A stretch of DNA of 52,500 nucleotides from Prorocentrum cordatum (GCA_963575745.1 CAUYUJ010019870.1:1-52500); one strand, 5' to 3'; numbered from the stretch's first letter, positions 32,392 to 46,622 are shown. Made by a program: numbers and translations. The notes: generated from the letters alone by a model not told the origin.

Positions 32392-33518
32392 TGAGCAAAG
32401 CCGACCAGGTCGAAACTGTTCGTATTGTACCGGTTTTCTTGACTGATGCTGTCGATCTTCGGTACTTAACTCGAGCTGTAGAGAGCTACAGAGCTGGTTC
32501 GCCCACATAACCGATTCAGAATCATCAGACGCGTTCATCTGAAGCATCTAGAGGTTTGAACTTGGTCGACTACTCGAGCTAGGCTAGGTCCGCGAAACTA
32601 TTTGTATTCTACGAAATTTGTTGGCAAATGCTCTCGGTTTTCTGTACTTAACTCGAACTGTAGGACAGCTACATTGCTTCTACGCCCACGTAATCGATTC
32701 AGAATCATCATGCGCGTTCGTCTGAAGCATCTAGATGTCTGCACTCGGTCTGCTACTCGAGCTAGGTCCGTACAACTAGTCGTATTGCACGAATTTTCTT
32801 CACAGCTGTTGTCGGTTTTCTGCACTTAACTCGAGCTGTAGGAGAGCTACAGAGCTGATACGCACACGTACTCGATTCAGAATCATCAGGCGCGCTCGTC
32901 TGAAGCATCTAGAGGTCCGAACTCAGTCTGCTACTCGAGTTAGGTCCGCGAAACTATTTGTATTCTACCGATTTGTTTCGAGATGATGGTGAGTTCCTTG
33001 ACTGAAGTCAAGTTGCATCTAAGCTTCAAAGCTCTTTGGCACAGAAATCGGGAGGGAATTATCAGACGCGCGAATCTGAAGTATCTAGGCGCTTGGATTC
33101 GGTCTGTTCTCAACACAGAAGCCGAACAGCTATTCATAATCTGCGCTTTTCCTGGTGATGGAATGGTTTTTCTGGCTAAACTCAAGGTGCAGATGAGCTC
33201 CCGAGCTCTTAGGCACAGCAATCGGAAGAAAATCATGAGGCGCGCTATCTGATAGTATCTAGACCCCTAAAATCAGTTTTCTATCAGCGTTTGGGCTGAA
33301 CAACTATCCGTACTCTACTAATTTCTTGGAGACGGTATTGGTTTCTTGCTCAACTCGCGCCTCAGATAAGCTACAGGGCTGTGATGCACAGCAAGCGTAA
33401 GAAAATAATCAGAGGCGCTAGTTGACTATATCTAGACGGCTGCAATCTGTCTGCTATTAGCGCTCGGGCTGAACAACTATTCGTACTGTCGTTATTCTTT
33501 AGAGATGGTATATGGCAA
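32392..33518 (+). repeat. Monomer array, second copy
   Basis: Copy of 5590-6716 with six monomers of 172-182 bp and the CTGTAG/CTACAG dyads. I saw no difference from the first copy. Confidence 0.85.
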
Positions 33519-33943
33519 GGAAGCTCTACGAGTCCCCCGGCGGCAACCAAGGTTGACGGTTTACCGCTGGCGCCCAGTCCAACAAAGGCGCCGGCCTGCG
33601 CCCCACACAGGAAGGCCGGAGGAAGGAAAAAAAAGATTTTGGTTTTACACACCTCGCAGCAGCAGATGACCCAGTGACCATGACCACGCCAATTCATGAC
33701 TCGCAGAGCTTCCCTAAGACCGAAGCGGCGAAGCTTAAGAGTAATTCGGACGCGCTGGCGGGCTACCTGGCTCGAAAAATCTCGACGCAACTTTCGCATA
33801 ATGTCGGCCGGTTGAAAAACATGTTCTCGAAATTCAAAGACGATTCGTTGGAATTCAAATATTTGCCCCGTGATATTCGATCTGATTCCCGCTCGCCATC
33901 TTGATCTCACGTCGATCGGGAAGATATTACTATGAGAAGAAGT
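33519..33943 (+). other. Unique segment interrupting monomers, second copy (ORF 33674-33904)
   Basis: Copy of 6717-7141, with the 76-codon frame preserved unchanged. Confidence 0.4.
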
Positions 33944-34137
33944 GAGGCGCGATCGGGTGTTGAGCGTCATCTTGGCAAATGCTGTCGGTTTTCTTGACTT
34001 AACTCGAGTTGTAGATGAGCTTAAAAGCTGTTCGGCACAGCAACCGGGAAAAAAAAACATCATGAGCGCTAATCTAAAGCATCAAGCCATTTTGGTTCAA
34101 GGCGTTGTGGCACGAGTATTGAAGCCTGTCGCTAAGG
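33944..34137 (+). repeat. Seventh monomer, second copy
   Basis: Copy of 7142-7335. Confidence 0.75.
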
Positions 34138-34195
34138 CGGTCAATCCATAAGCCTGTCGCTGGGGCGGCCACCACCACAATCCTCAGTTCGTGCC

Positions 34196-35864
34196 ATGTC
34201 CGGCGCTGCCGCTGCCGCGCTTTCTGGCGCGGCGACTGATTTTCTCGCTAAGAGTGGTTCAGGTGGCGGAACGGGACCTCTTGGCCGTTTGTCTGATCGC
34301 GCGAACGCTGCGAAGGCCACTCTGGCGCGGTCGCCCGGAGGAACTCCCGAGCAAAAGAAATCACGTACAGACGACATCATGGATGGTTTGCAAAATAATT
34401 CAAAAGTCTAATTTGCCGCTGTGCCCACCTTTCCTGGTGTTGGCAGCGGTAGCACAGAGCCGAGCGTCGTTGCTCCTGCAACGACTGCTCCCGGAACTGA
34501 CCATGTCGGCAGTTCCGGTGCACGCAAAGGCCCTTCGGGCGGTGTGCATGCGGCTCCCGGAACCAGCCCTATGGGTGGCAGTTCCGGTTCTGAGCTGAGC
34601 GCCCCAGCGGCTGTTCCCGGCACTGGCCCTTCGGGCGGCAGTGCTGGTGCATGGAAGAGCCTTGACTGGCCCTGGGGATGGCAGTCCCGGTGTGGCTCCG
34701 ACTGCCATGGCGTCGAGCAGTGCACCTTCAGCGTCTGCCTCGATGGATGAGAACCTCACATTCATTATGCAAAACATGGCCATGAAGGACCACGTCGCAT
34801 CCAAAATCGACCTCGCCGAGAGCGAGGGCCGCATGATGAAAGCAGCGAAGGCCGTCATCAAGGAAGAAATATCCACGTCTGTCCATCCCCTGAGAAACAA
34901 AATGGCTGAGCTACGTGGTCGTCTCACTGCTGTTAAAGTTCGCGCCAGAACGTCTAGTTCGTTGCATTGGCTACGCAGCAGCATCGTGGACACAGCCAAC
35001 CGCCAAATTGCCTTGACAAGATTTCCAGCCGCTCTCTCCTTGGATAGTCACACGAAAGAAATCGAGCAATTTTTAAGTTTTTTCAATGACGTTCCAGGCC
35101 AATCAAATCGCGATGAGTTTTCCGAGCGTGAGAAAAACGCGATGTTCAAGTCTATCGCGGGAATTAGAAAAGTACGGAAACCCAGAGACGGGCTCTTTTG
35201 AAAGCCAACGACCGCTGCGCCAGGCAAACCTGTCCGATTAAATTGCGACAACCGCATTGTGCAGGTTGACGGCGCCAAAGTTTTCGAGCAATCCAACACG
35301 GATTTCGAGAGGGTATGTTTGCCTCCCTTTACTAATCGTTCCCTGAAACAGGGGTGTTACGGGACTGCTCATTCGTTTCACGTTTCTCCCCCCTCTACCC
35401 ACGCCCTCCGCGGACCGGATTCTGAGCGGTTCCCGGGCGTTGCAACAGCTTCTCGTCGCCGCCGTCTGGTCCAAAATCCGCGGCTTCACTTGAATAGCGA
35501 TCAAATCGCCTCAAGCACACATTTCCTGTGGATTCATCCCAACGTGCACAGCAGCCTTCTTATGCGAATATCGAATCTAATGCTCCCGATCGAATGTCCC
35601 CCCTCCTCTTCCTTCATTGAATTTTCGCAAAAAATGCTAACAACTTATTTTAACAGAATGTCGAAACCAGCAAATGTGAATTTGCCACGAGGGTCCGTGC
35701 GAATCTGGATCCACACCGTCTCTTATCTCACACATCTTACCGTTCTATATTCTCATGTCGATATTTTTGCGCGAAAAAAATTAGATGTTCAAATGTGCTT
35801 CAAAATACTTTCCTTGTTACCATCTATCTTGTTATTTTTAAACGAAACTGGCTTTTGCATGTAG
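34196..35864 (+). pseudogene. LINE ORF1, second copy
   Basis: Copy of 7394-9062 with the same TAA (34409-34411), frameshift and TGA (35199-35201). The TAG of the first copy is CAG here (35349-35351), so the downstream frame runs open from 35259 to 35864. One substitution near 34992 changes Lys to Thr in the SSIVDKANR stretch. Confidence 0.6.
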
Positions 35865-35987
35865 CCAGCCAACCATTACCCAATACACGCTCGAAATCGT
35901 GACATAAATAGGGGACAAATCATGGCTTTTGTTCGATATTCTGTGTTATTTTTTCTCCTCTCTTCCCCATTAGCCTTCTGCCGACAG

Positions 35988-36197
35988 AATATGGCCCCTA
36001 TACCACAGATGGAACCGGTGTTGTTTGCTTGCTAGTATCGTACACCCATTACCAAGAAATTGCTACTATCGATTCTTTCAATGCGGACGGCAACTCGCAC
36101 TTTCCGCTGTCTATCGGCACCGTAGAGAATCGGGATTTGAATTTCCATCATACTGGGTGAATGCAGTTTTCTTGGGGCGTCACTCTGAAACGCACTG
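35988..36197 (+). pseudogene. Diverged LINE endonuclease fragment, second copy
   Basis: Copy of 9186-9395. A T indel just downstream (near 36218) changes the offset between units from 26802 to 26803. Confidence 0.7.
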
Positions 36198-36422
36198 CTA
36201 AGCAACACTGTTTCAATGTTTTTTGTTTACATCCTCGCGACAATAAAGTTACCTCACGATCTCGGAAGGTCAACATCATTCAAAAAGTTGCACGGCGAAT
36301 AGCACACGAAGAGAGACAGGCGACAAGCAGCACCAAAAAGTATGGATTTGCCCATGAAACGCCCGCAAGACCTTGAAAACCGTTTCTGGCCTTGAAATGA
36401 CTGCCAAGCGCATAGCCAAAAG

Positions 36423-36813
36423 CGACAAAGGAGAGGAAAAGAAGGGAGGAGGAGGGAGGTGGAGGGGAGAAGGGAGGGAGAGAGGGAAGGAAGAGCAGCA
36501 GGCAGAACAACAACAAAGGAAAGCGAACGAGAAGGAGCGAGGGGCGCCGGACGCGAGACGGTTAAAACAGCCCCTGCTGCGCTCCGCACAGAGCACAGGA
36601 CGGGTGGGAGGAGAAGGCGAGGAAAAAAGGGACGACGGACGACAGCAACAGCAGAACAACAAACGAAGGCCGACGGCGGGACCCAACAGAAGGGAGGGGG
36701 GAAGGGGAAGGAGGAAGGGGGGGGGCAGGGAGGGGAAGAAGAGAACGGAGACAGAGGCGATGAGGATCAGCCGCGCCAGTCGCGACACCCGCGAAGAGGA
36801 TGGAAGGCGAGCG
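36423..36813. repeat. Purine-rich tract, second copy
   Basis: Copy of 9620-10010 with no visible length change despite long G and A runs. Confidence 0.85.
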
Positions 36814-37008
36814 GAACGCGAGACGAAAACGTGGACCTCCAGTCATCGCAATGGCAGGCCCGCGCACGGAGGAGGCGCCGAAGCCGCCCTTCAAATCTTG
36901 AAACCGACGCTACGCTTTTTATGTATTAATACTTGTTTTATCACGCCTCGGGCAGCACGAACCACACCACAAGTCTGCGAGAGTGAAACATTCCGGCCGC
37001 GACCATCA

Positions 37009-38883
37009 TCAAGACGGCTGCCAGTCTCTGAGAGAAAGCAAAGGGTGAAAGGCAAGCGGCCGGCGCCAGATTAAAACCGTCTGCCGAGACGCCACGCCAT
37101 TGCGAGCACAGGCAACAACAAGTTCTTGCAAGTGAGATTGAAACTGCTTCACACTGCTTTGACCGATTATGCTGTCTGGCAATATGTTGTAGACACGAAC
37201 GGCACCGAGCGGCGACCGAGAGAAGCAGAAATCGGAACCACCAAATGACGAATGTGCCGACGCGAGGAGGCGGAGGCGGAGCGGAGGGAGCGAGGAGGAG
37301 GAGGAGGGGAACGAGCAAGACAGAAAAACTGCTGAAACACATTTGGCCCTAGACCCAGCACCGTCCTGTGAATCATCCCAAGGATAGCGATGTCTCGGCG
37401 GCTTGCGAGAGGAGCCAGTGAAAACGACAATATAGCGTCAAGCTCTGACATATCCAATGCCATGAGAAAACGCTGTTGCACGCCATCTAGAAGAAGAAGG
37501 GAGGAGGACGAAGCATGAGAGATAGCTGGCGTACGGTACTCCAGATACGATAGAACATGACTTTTGTACAACTGCACAAGCTCTCTTGTTGTGTAGAACT
37601 GCCGGCAGGACAAAATCTGAAGACCTCCAGCCGCCTTCACACGCACACTCACTGATCGCATCATGCATTAAAAGTCTACCATCAAATAATAGACCCAAAA
37701 TCTTAAGGCTGTTTCCTACTGGAGCACTGTGAGACAAGATGTGGAAGCTCTCTTTTCCTGACTCGAAAGTGACACCGTTCGCCCGGCCCCACTTGTGAAG
37801 TTCCTGTTGGCACTCGCCCAGATGAGAAAACAATACATGATCGGGCCCTGCACTGTCAAACAGTTCGAATGCATTAAGATCATCTGCGAAAACTACCTCC
37901 TGGAATCCACAATTTACTATAGGATCCCGGGCGTCGGAATAGAATTCGCTCCAGAGGCTGGGACCAAAAACGGTTCCCTGGTAAACCATGTTACACATAG
38001 GAACACACTCTGAGACAGCTCCGTTGCACACAACATATGCTGACCTTGGGGCGAGCCAGTCTGTAAGTACCAATAAGATCTTGGGGTTTACCTGACGCGG
38101 CCAGCTTGTTACGAAGACGCTCCGCCGATACCCTATCAAAGGCACCGGCCACGTCAGAACAATAGAGTGCTACCCGCCTACCCTCTCCAAAGGCGCGGAG
38201 CCAGCACATCGTGAAAAACAAAATTGCATCACGTGCGCCTCGCCCAGGCGAGTAGGCAAACTGCAATGCACCGAAGGATAAACAGCGATGGAGGGGAGGG
38301 AGGAAGATACTACAGATAAATAGCTCCACTGCTTTGGAGAGCTGGGAGGTCAGCTGCAGACCCCGATAGTGATCAGCATTATGTTGCGAATTACGTTTAT
38401 GGAGCGGGTGGATCCAATGCACAGTCCAGAACCGTGGCCAGCGCCCACAACTGAGGACGAGGCGAGTAAGGAGGACAAATGGCACGGCCAACTCTTCACA
38501 ACACAATTTCAAGACTCGAGCTGGAATTAAATCTGGGCCCGCACCGCTATCGACGCGAAGATCCTTCAAAATCCTGCGTGCGACACGGAGGCGGAGAGGG
38601 GGAAGAGGAAGAAACGAGGAAAACGGAGGCGGAGAGGGAAGATGAGAAAACGAATTCGTCTCCAATGTAGGAACGTGCCATTTCGAACGAAAGTACTGCG
38701 CAAATAAGTTTGCCTTCCCGGCCGGATCCACGATCCAAGATCCTGAAGAGGAGCGGAAAGGAGGGGAAGAGGACTTACTGATTTCCGATAGCAACTATCT
38801 AGAAAGCTGCCACCAGCCTTTCGATCCCGCCTTCAGCTGCTGAAGTTTGTTGCGAGTACGATCGATGAAGGCACGATGTGCAA
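37009..38883 (-). pseudogene. LINE reverse transcriptase, second copy
   Basis: Copy of 10206-12080 with all three frameshifts and the leading stop shared. FADD is kept. Two residues differ in the first part: FAQYFRSK here against FAQNFRSK, and FDRVSAERL against FDRASAERL. Tyr and Val fit the usual LINE RT pattern better, so this copy looks closer to the ancestor at those sites. Confidence 0.85.
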
Positions 38884-39160
38884 AAAGAAGATGCCGACTA
38901 CAAGCTCGCACCGCCGATGGAAAATCTGGCGTGCCAGCAGTATCGCTTTTTGCCCGGATGCTGTCCAGACACGCAGAGGTAAGCTAAGGATGGGAAGAAT
39001 TCATACGGATTGACGACTGCGGTATGTGAAGCCGCATGGCACTGAAAACCTTCTCCGTGACAGCGCGCGCTGCCACGTCAGGCGAAGATGCCGGAATAAA
39101 ACTCCAATCAGCATTGCGAAAATCACAACGCGCTTGCAGCATTCCATCGCTTTTGCATTA
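38884..39160 (-). pseudogene. LINE linker, antisense (R2, second copy)
   Basis: Copy of 12081-12357. Confidence 0.6.
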
Positions 39161-39550
39161 GGTCCAGTCTTGCTTGCTTGTTGGTATCGTCCACCCCACT
39201 ACGGCGAAATCGCAAGCATCAATGCGTTCAGTGCTGAATGGGCGGCGCATTCGAATCTTGCCGTAGGCACGGTCATGGTAGGAGATTTCAACATACATCA
39301 CATTGGATGGTTGCGTTTGTCCAGGGGAGTTACTCCCGGCTTCAAAGAGAAGGTTCGGCAGCCCACTCGAGGCCCGAATTTATTGGATTTAGTTCTCACC
39401 GACCTTCCAGATCAAGTCTCTACTACAGTTTTGCCAGAGCTTGCCGACCATCGTCTTGTTATTGTTCCCTTCCGCCTCTCTCGGTTTCTTCTGTCTCCCG
39501 TCCGGTTTGGAAGTATAAGGAAGCGCGATGGTCATCTTGACACGCGTTGA
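39161..39550 (+). pseudogene. LINE endonuclease domain (R2, second copy)
   Basis: Copy of 12358-12747 with GDFNIHH and ADHRLVIV kept. A substitution after that changes VSF to VPF. Confidence 0.8.
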
Positions 39551-40980
39551 GGAGGGTTTTCCTTAAATAACTCAAACTGTAGAAGAACTACAAAACTCAT
39601 ACTTACAGAAACCAATTTATAATCATCAAAACGATTTGTTCTGTTCAATCGAGAAATCTGAACTCGGCCCGCTGCTCGAGTTAGATTCGTATTGTTCGAT
39701 TCAATTCGAAAACTGCTGTCGTTTTTTTTGTACTTAAATAAGCTGTAGGGACACCAAGAGTGGTAATCGCAGGATTCGTTGACATCCTATTTTTTTCACT
39801 CGTAAGAAAAAACAAAAACATTGATAAACTGAAACAATTTGAAACGCCCAAATCTTAACTAAGGGTGAAAAAAAGGACAACAAGGAAAATAAGGGATCGA
39901 TTCACATATATAACGACCATTCTGTACAAGACACGCTTGCTGACTATATTTATATATATATATAAAGACTCCGAACTATCCCTTGATCAGCACGTTCAAG
40001 TCGAATCTAATCATTATCAAACCAGTAAAATATTTATTCTATTTTTTTACAAGGAAAAAAAATCCTGTCGGCTAACCACAACCGAAAACAATGTTTTCTC
40101 GTTGCTGATTTCATGATCTGACAAAACTTTGTATATATATATATAGAAGATTATAGAAAAACATCTCTACAATCTGTACTATATCAACGGACAACGTAAC
40201 TAATTGTTCTGAACAAATAAACCATGCATACAGAATACAATACAATCCATTTTTCTCTGAACTGATGAAACATGCTTCAATCTACAGGAATTGAATAATG
40301 CAATGCTGGTATTTTCGCTTGTTCAAATCATGCGCCAACAAAATTAATAATGATTTTTTATATAAAAAAATGTCAAAAAAATGTACCTGACGAACAAATA
40401 ACGGAAAACAAAATTCATTATAAAACCAAAGGAAAACAATACCGAAGACAATAAATTAATAAAATAGAAAAACAAAATCGAAAACGATGAATTAAGAAAT
40501 TCATTTACACAACACACTAACTCGCAAAATAAACAAATTGAACCAAAATTAAAACATAAAACCGAACAAGCACGAACAACACAAAAACAATTAAAAACAA
40601 ACTAAACAACGCAATAATAAAATAAATAACGAACACGACACAAAAAAAAAACCGCAGACAATTTTTAATCAAACAATCCATAAAAAAAAAACATAAAAAC
40701 CACACATACAGAACGATCTTATTGAACTTTCCGACTCTGTGTCCCTCTGCTGTCTGAATTCTAGACCTCTGAGAAAACGCGCACAGAAACTGATGACTTT
40801 CTGCAATACAGAGAAATAATTATCGCACGTGTTCTTGCAATTCCCGGTTTTTTGTCTTACTTATCAATCGAATCTTCATGTTTTTTGTCAGATGTTTACT
40901 TATATTTATTTCTAACGGTTCTTGTTAGATTCGGTACAGTGAAACGATTCGCAAGCGGATAGTGGGACTAGATGATTCTT
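39551..40980. repeat. Decayed monomers and A-rich spacer (R2, second copy)
   Basis: Copy of 12748-14182 with short A runs and (TA)n tracts of different length (39944-39963; about 40132-40145). No gene. Confidence 0.65.
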
Positions 40981-41008
40981 GATTTAAATCGAGATTTAAA
41001 GAATTTTG

Positions 41009-41046
<38 letters not shown>

Positions 41047-41231
41047 GCACACATATATATATATATATATATGGTAGACACTGGATTCTAGATTCAGCAT
41101 CATTTAAATCTGGATTTAAATGAAAATCGTGGAAGGCGTGCTGATTCATATGATATAAAATCATTTAAATCTAGATTTAAATTAATCTATATCTCGAATC
41201 GTAATCGATCATTTAAATCTAGATTTAAAGG
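40981..41231. promoter_or_regulatory. Palindrome array 5' of MULE (R2, second copy)
   Basis: Copy of 14183-14433, with palindromes at 40981-41000, 41101-41122, 41162-41183 and 41210-41231. Confidence 0.6.
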
Positions 41232-41616
41232 AAATACACGCATCGAATCTAAGTCGACCGTTTCTAAGAATAAGAGAAGAGAAAGAAAAAGCGAAAGAAA
41301 AGAGAGTTCGATAAGTTCGTTCGAAAAGCGAAACAAGGAGAAATGAAATACTGAGCGAGAAGAAAAGAGAATCAATAAGAAGAAACAGAAAAAGAGAAGA
41401 AAAGAGAGAAATTCAAAGAAAACCGGTGTATTCTTGCATTGAAGGTAAAGTTGGTTTCCGTTCAAGTATTCGTATATACCGAGAAGATTTTCTCACGCGC
41501 TTCGTGGCTGCGCAAGTTCGAATGGAATCACCTTCCTTAGGTGACCAGCCAGACGATTCTGTGTAGGTTTATATTTTTTTTGTTGTTAGACATGCATTCC
41601 GCAGCTATTCGGCCGA

Positions 41617-44600
41617 ATGCAAAGCAATCTCTTTCAAGAGCTCTTACATCACATTTTCGGTCCGCTTGAAGCGGAGAGAATGTTTCCATATATCATGTTC
41701 TTATTTCCATTGTGGGTGACCAGCGTTCGAATTTTATATCGGCGCGGATCAAATCCAGGTGAAAGGGTTCAATTAATGGCCGTGGAACAAACGAATCAAT
41801 CCCATTTGGAAGCAGGTTTTCTCGACAACGAACCGCGCATGACTGTTTCTCAACCAGAATTGGCAGTCGAGCAAGTCCAAGAGGAAAAAGAAGACGTTCA
41901 GCTTAATGCGACGAGTCTCAAGAATCGTGGTCCCAAGCGTCGTCCATTCGAACCATATACAGAGCCGATACCGCACGAAGAGAGCGAGAAGAGAGATGAT
42001 GGCATCAAAAAATTGAGTTTACAGGGCAATGCAAGACGGTTTATCCAGAAAGAAAATTTATGGACGAAGCCATTCTCACAATCGAAATATCAGAAGATGA
42101 CTATATTGATTGCATATTGCGATAAGTGCAAAGATTGCTCAAAGGCATCTGCGTTTTCGAAACGAATTGATGTTTCAGGTAATAATGTGTTGTTCATCGA
42201 GACGATTGGAGAATGCCGAGGCGATATGAGTGATCCATCTACGCTGAACATTGCTCGATTCAAGAGAGAGTACGCGCGGAAGTACGCATCGTCATGCACT
42301 CCAGGACAAATTGAGAAGTTATTTTGCAAATTATAGATTCACAAAGATTCATGGCCAACAAGCAAGCAGATTGAAAATGAAAAAGCAAAGTTGAAGCCAT
42401 CAGTGAATCGATATTCAATTGCCTGTTTGGGTGATTTACAAAAACTTATTGCAGATCCTCCAGAGGAGATATTGATATTTGGAGATTATGTTGCGCTGGA
42501 ACAGAGTAAATGTCGTGTTCCGTTTACAGCGCCGCAAGCGGGAGATATGATCAAAAAATTACGGCATTTATCAAAGTTAATTATGGATTTCACATTTAAT
42601 ACAAATCAGCACGGATTGTTGCTCGGCGTGATAGGACCTGTGGGATTATGGCAAGCAAAGGAAACACAGGAGCCTCACATGCGTTTTTTTCCGGCTATAT
42701 TCATGCTCGCAAATGCAGAAGATAGAGACGCTCATCAATTACTATTGAATCTTTATTTGAATACAGCTGAATCGATTGATATGAGAATTACTGATGGATT
42801 CGTAAATTGCGCCTGTATGGAAAGTTTATTGGCTGCTTTACCACCTGAAAGAGGTGTAGTATCACATCGTTGTTTACAGCATACCCGGACAAATATTAAA
42901 CAAGAGGGTAAAGATAAGATTCGACGTCCAGTGGGCGAAGATCGCAGAAATTATATATATATATATATATATAACCGACAAATGCGTATTGGGATCAACT
43001 TGGTTTCTAAACGACATCGAATTTCATACATTTTGGTCAAGTTTTTTACAACGATGTGACGCAAAAGAGAACGTGACCGATTTCAACGAACCTGTATTCG
43101 GCAAGTATCTCTCAAAGAATATTTTGAACATTTCCGACGGAATTATTCGGGCGCCCTGGGCGTGTGGTTTTAGGAACAGTTCCTCTTGGATTCACGACGT
43201 ACGCGCCGAGCACAGCCGAACGAAAGCATCGAACTATAAAGTCGTTGTTGGAATCGGATTACGAACGTTGTAATGCGGCAGAATTGATGCATCAAGTGTG
43301 CGAGGTCATTTCCGGACGGATTGAGAGAGGTCATTATGATGATATGGTGAATGAAAATGTTCAAGAATGGAAGGGGTTAGAAAAATCGCCAACACGAAGA
43401 AATTCTGCAAGATTTGAAGTTTGTCACGTGGATAATGTAGAGGAAGACGCCCAAGCCATTCGATTAGATTTCAATGCAATTTTGGAACATTTTCATCAGC
43501 ATGGCGCTCACAAAACGCATTTGATGCAACCGTGCGGAATTACCCTTTCTACAGGCGAGCAGGCAACATTTGCTTATGTCATGCCAAAGTATAAGTTATG
43601 GAAGGCTGCAGAAAACAAAATGGACATGGAGGCAATGATGAAACTTGCTTTATCTCAGACACAAGCAAACGTGGGGATTGCTATGGCGAGTCCCGATACA
43701 GGTGCTTACGATTTGATGCGGCATTTGAGGCTTCGCCAGCAGTATACGATTATATATTTGACAAACCAAAAAATAGCACGAGACACGCACCGACATTATA
43801 TTGAGGGAGGCGGTTTTTCAGAGCATTCTTTGTTTATTCAGAGACTTCATATTCAAAATTATTTGAAAGCAGTACCAGAAGGGCATGCTCATTCGAAGCC
43901 TGGTGGAAAGCAGAAAAAGGCAAAGGCAAAACCGAAAATTACAATCGATATTAAAGCAATGCTTGGGCCGCCTCCGTTGAAAATAAAGAATGGATCGGCA
44001 AAATCGCCTCAAGAGAAATCGGAAAGTTGTGGAATATTCAATATTGAGGACGATCTTCCATTCAGCGCCGCTACCCCAACCGATAAGCCCTTTCTAAATT
44101 CGAAATTCAAGTTTCAAGATGGCGACAAATGTTGCATGGCCAAAACAATTAAAGGGAGATGTTTGCGAGATCGTGTCGATGGCAATTATTGCAAGCAGCA
44201 TGCACAGATGGCACGCGGAGTGAAAGGCACTGTATTGAAAATTGTTTTCAGATCGTTGGGGTCTACTTTTCAGAGTATACAGAAGCAGAGTTACGATGAT
44301 CAGTTGAAACAGGTAATTAAAGCGAGTTTGGAAGAGTATCGCGCGAACGAAAAGCGGTATCAGCAGAGCATTTCCATTCTCAATCAGCGCCTGCGTGTTC
44401 ACAGTTTGAAGCGGGTCGAAATTCCAGGTGAAGGTGACTGTCAATTTGAAGCTGTTACAAAAACATTGAGATTGCAAGTAACACCGAACGATTTGAAATG
44501 GCAAGTTTGTGATTATTTGGAGCAGTTTCCTGAATTATTTGCAGATTTGCTGATGGCAATTTTCCGAATTTTAAACCGTACGCCAGTCACATGCGCAAGC

Positions 44601-45010
44601 CCAGAAGTTGGGGAGATCATTTAACATCGACGGCCATTGCGCATTTAATTTTGCGACCCGTTCGTGTCATATCCGACACGTCTGTGCTCCCGCCTGTTAT
44701 ACATCCTCCTGAGTTTATTACTGATATTTTGTGGAAACCCGAAGTAGTTGTAGTTCACCATGGGGAATTTCATTTTGAAGCGACAGCGCCATTAGCAGAC
44801 GAATCTGTGAATTTGATGACCGGTGCTGGTTCGCATTCTAATATTCAATCGGCTGGGGTTCTGCCTGCAAAATCTTTGTTGCGTCGCAAGCGCGACGCTA
44901 GCTCTACAAGTGAAGAGGAGCGGAAAGGAGGGGAAGAAGACTTACTGATTTTCGATAGCAACTATCTAGAAAGCTGCCACCAGCATTTCGACCCCGCCTT
45001 CAGCTGCTGA
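41617..45010 (+). pseudogene. MULE transposase-OTU gene (R2, second copy)
   Basis: Copy of 14819-18213. The extra C of the first copy is absent, so the frame is open from ATG 41617 to the shared TAG at 42334-42336 (239 codons). This joins the N-terminus, acidic linker and Cys-rich segment in one frame. The later TA tract, extra T near 43171 and OTU frameshift near 44587 are shared. A substitution near 44403 changes Asn to Ser just before the OTU domain. The catalytic words GEGDCQF and HHGEFHF are unchanged. Confidence 0.8.
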
Positions 45011-45327
45011 AGTTTGTTGCGAATACGATCGATGAAGGCACGATGTGCAGAAAAAAGATGCCGACTACAAGCTCGCACCGCCGATGGAAAATCTGGCGTG
45101 CCAGCGATGTCGCTTTTTGCCCGGATGCTGTCCAGACACGCAGAGGCAAGCTAAGGATGGGAAGAATTCATACGGATTGACGACTGCGGCATGTGAAGCT
45201 GCATGGCACTGAAAACCTTCTCCGCGACAGCGCGCGCTGCCACGTCAGGCGAAGATGCCGGAATAAAACTCCAATCAGCATTGCGAAAATCACAACGCGC
45301 TTGCAGCATTCCATCGCTTTTGCATTA
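44911..45327 (-). pseudogene. LINE RT N-terminus and linker, antisense (R3, second copy)
   Basis: Copy of 18114-18530. Confidence 0.68.
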
Positions 45328-45723
45328 GGTCCAATCTTGCTTGCTTGTTGGTATCGCCCACCCCACTACGGCGAAATCGCAAGCATCAATGCGTTCAGTG
45401 CTGAATGGGCGGCGCATTCGAATCTTGCCGTAGGCACGGTCGTGGTAGGAGATTTCAACATACATCACATTGGATGGTTGCGTTCGTCCAGGGGAATTAC
45501 TCCCGGTTTCAAAGAGAAGGTTCGGCAGCCCACTCGAGGCCCGAATTTATTGGATTTTAAATCTCACCGACCTTCCAGATCAAGTCTCTACTACAATTTT
45601 GCCAGAGCTTGCCGACCATCGTCTTGTTCTTGTTTCCTTCCTTCCCGCCTCTCTCGGTTTCTTCTGTCTCCCGTCCTGTTTGGAAGTATAAGGAAGCGCG
45701 ATGGTCATCTTGACACGCGTTGA
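45328..45723 (+). pseudogene. LINE endonuclease domain (R3, second copy)
   Basis: Copy of 18531-18893, with an extra T near 45556 that shifts the frame after RGPNLLDF. The ADHRL part is read in the other frame. Confidence 0.75.
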
Positions 45724-46556
45724 GGAGGGTTTTCCTTAAATAACTCAAACTATAGAAAAACTACAAAACTCATACTTACAGAAACCAATTTATAATCATC
45801 AAAACGATTTGCTCTGTTCAATCGAGAAATCTGAACTCGGCCCGCTGCTCGAATTAGATTCGTACTGTTCGATTCAATTCGAAAGCTGCTGTCGTTTTTT
45901 TTGTACTTAAATAAGCTGTAGGGACACCAAGAGTGGTAATCGCAGGATTCGTTGACATCCTATTTTTTTCACTCGCAAGAAGAAACAAAAACATTGAGAA
46001 ACTGAAACAATTTGAAACGCCCAAATCTTAACTAAGGGTGAAAAAAACAAGGACAACAAGGAAAATAAGGGATCGATTCAAATATATAACGACCATTCTG
46101 TACAAGACACGCTTGCTGACTATTTATATATATATATGTATAAAAAAGACTCCGGAATATCCCTTGATCAGCACGTTCAAGTCGAATCTAATCATTATCA
46201 AACCAATAAAATATGTATTTTATGTTTTTTACCAGGAAAAAAATCCTGTCGGCTAACCACAACCGAAAACAAGTTTTTCTCGTTACTGATGTCATGATCT
46301 GACAAAACTATGTATATATATAGAAGATTATAGAAAAACATGTTTACAATATGTACTATATCAACGGACAACGTAACTAGTTGTTCTGAACAGATAAACC
46401 ATGCATACATAATACAATAAAATCCATTTTTCTCTGAACTGATGAAACATGCTTCAATACTACAGGAATTGGCAATGCTGGTATTTTCGCTTGTTTCATG
46501 CGCAAACAAAATTCAAAAAATTGATATATTGTTTTGCGCAAACAAAATTAAAAATG

Positions 46557-46622
<66 letters not shown>

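Larger units (their letters stand above)
38744..44910. repeat. Composite module R2, second copy
   Basis: Copy of 11941-18113 at an offset of 26797-26803. Differences are mainly TA tract lengths and single bases. Confidence 0.9.
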
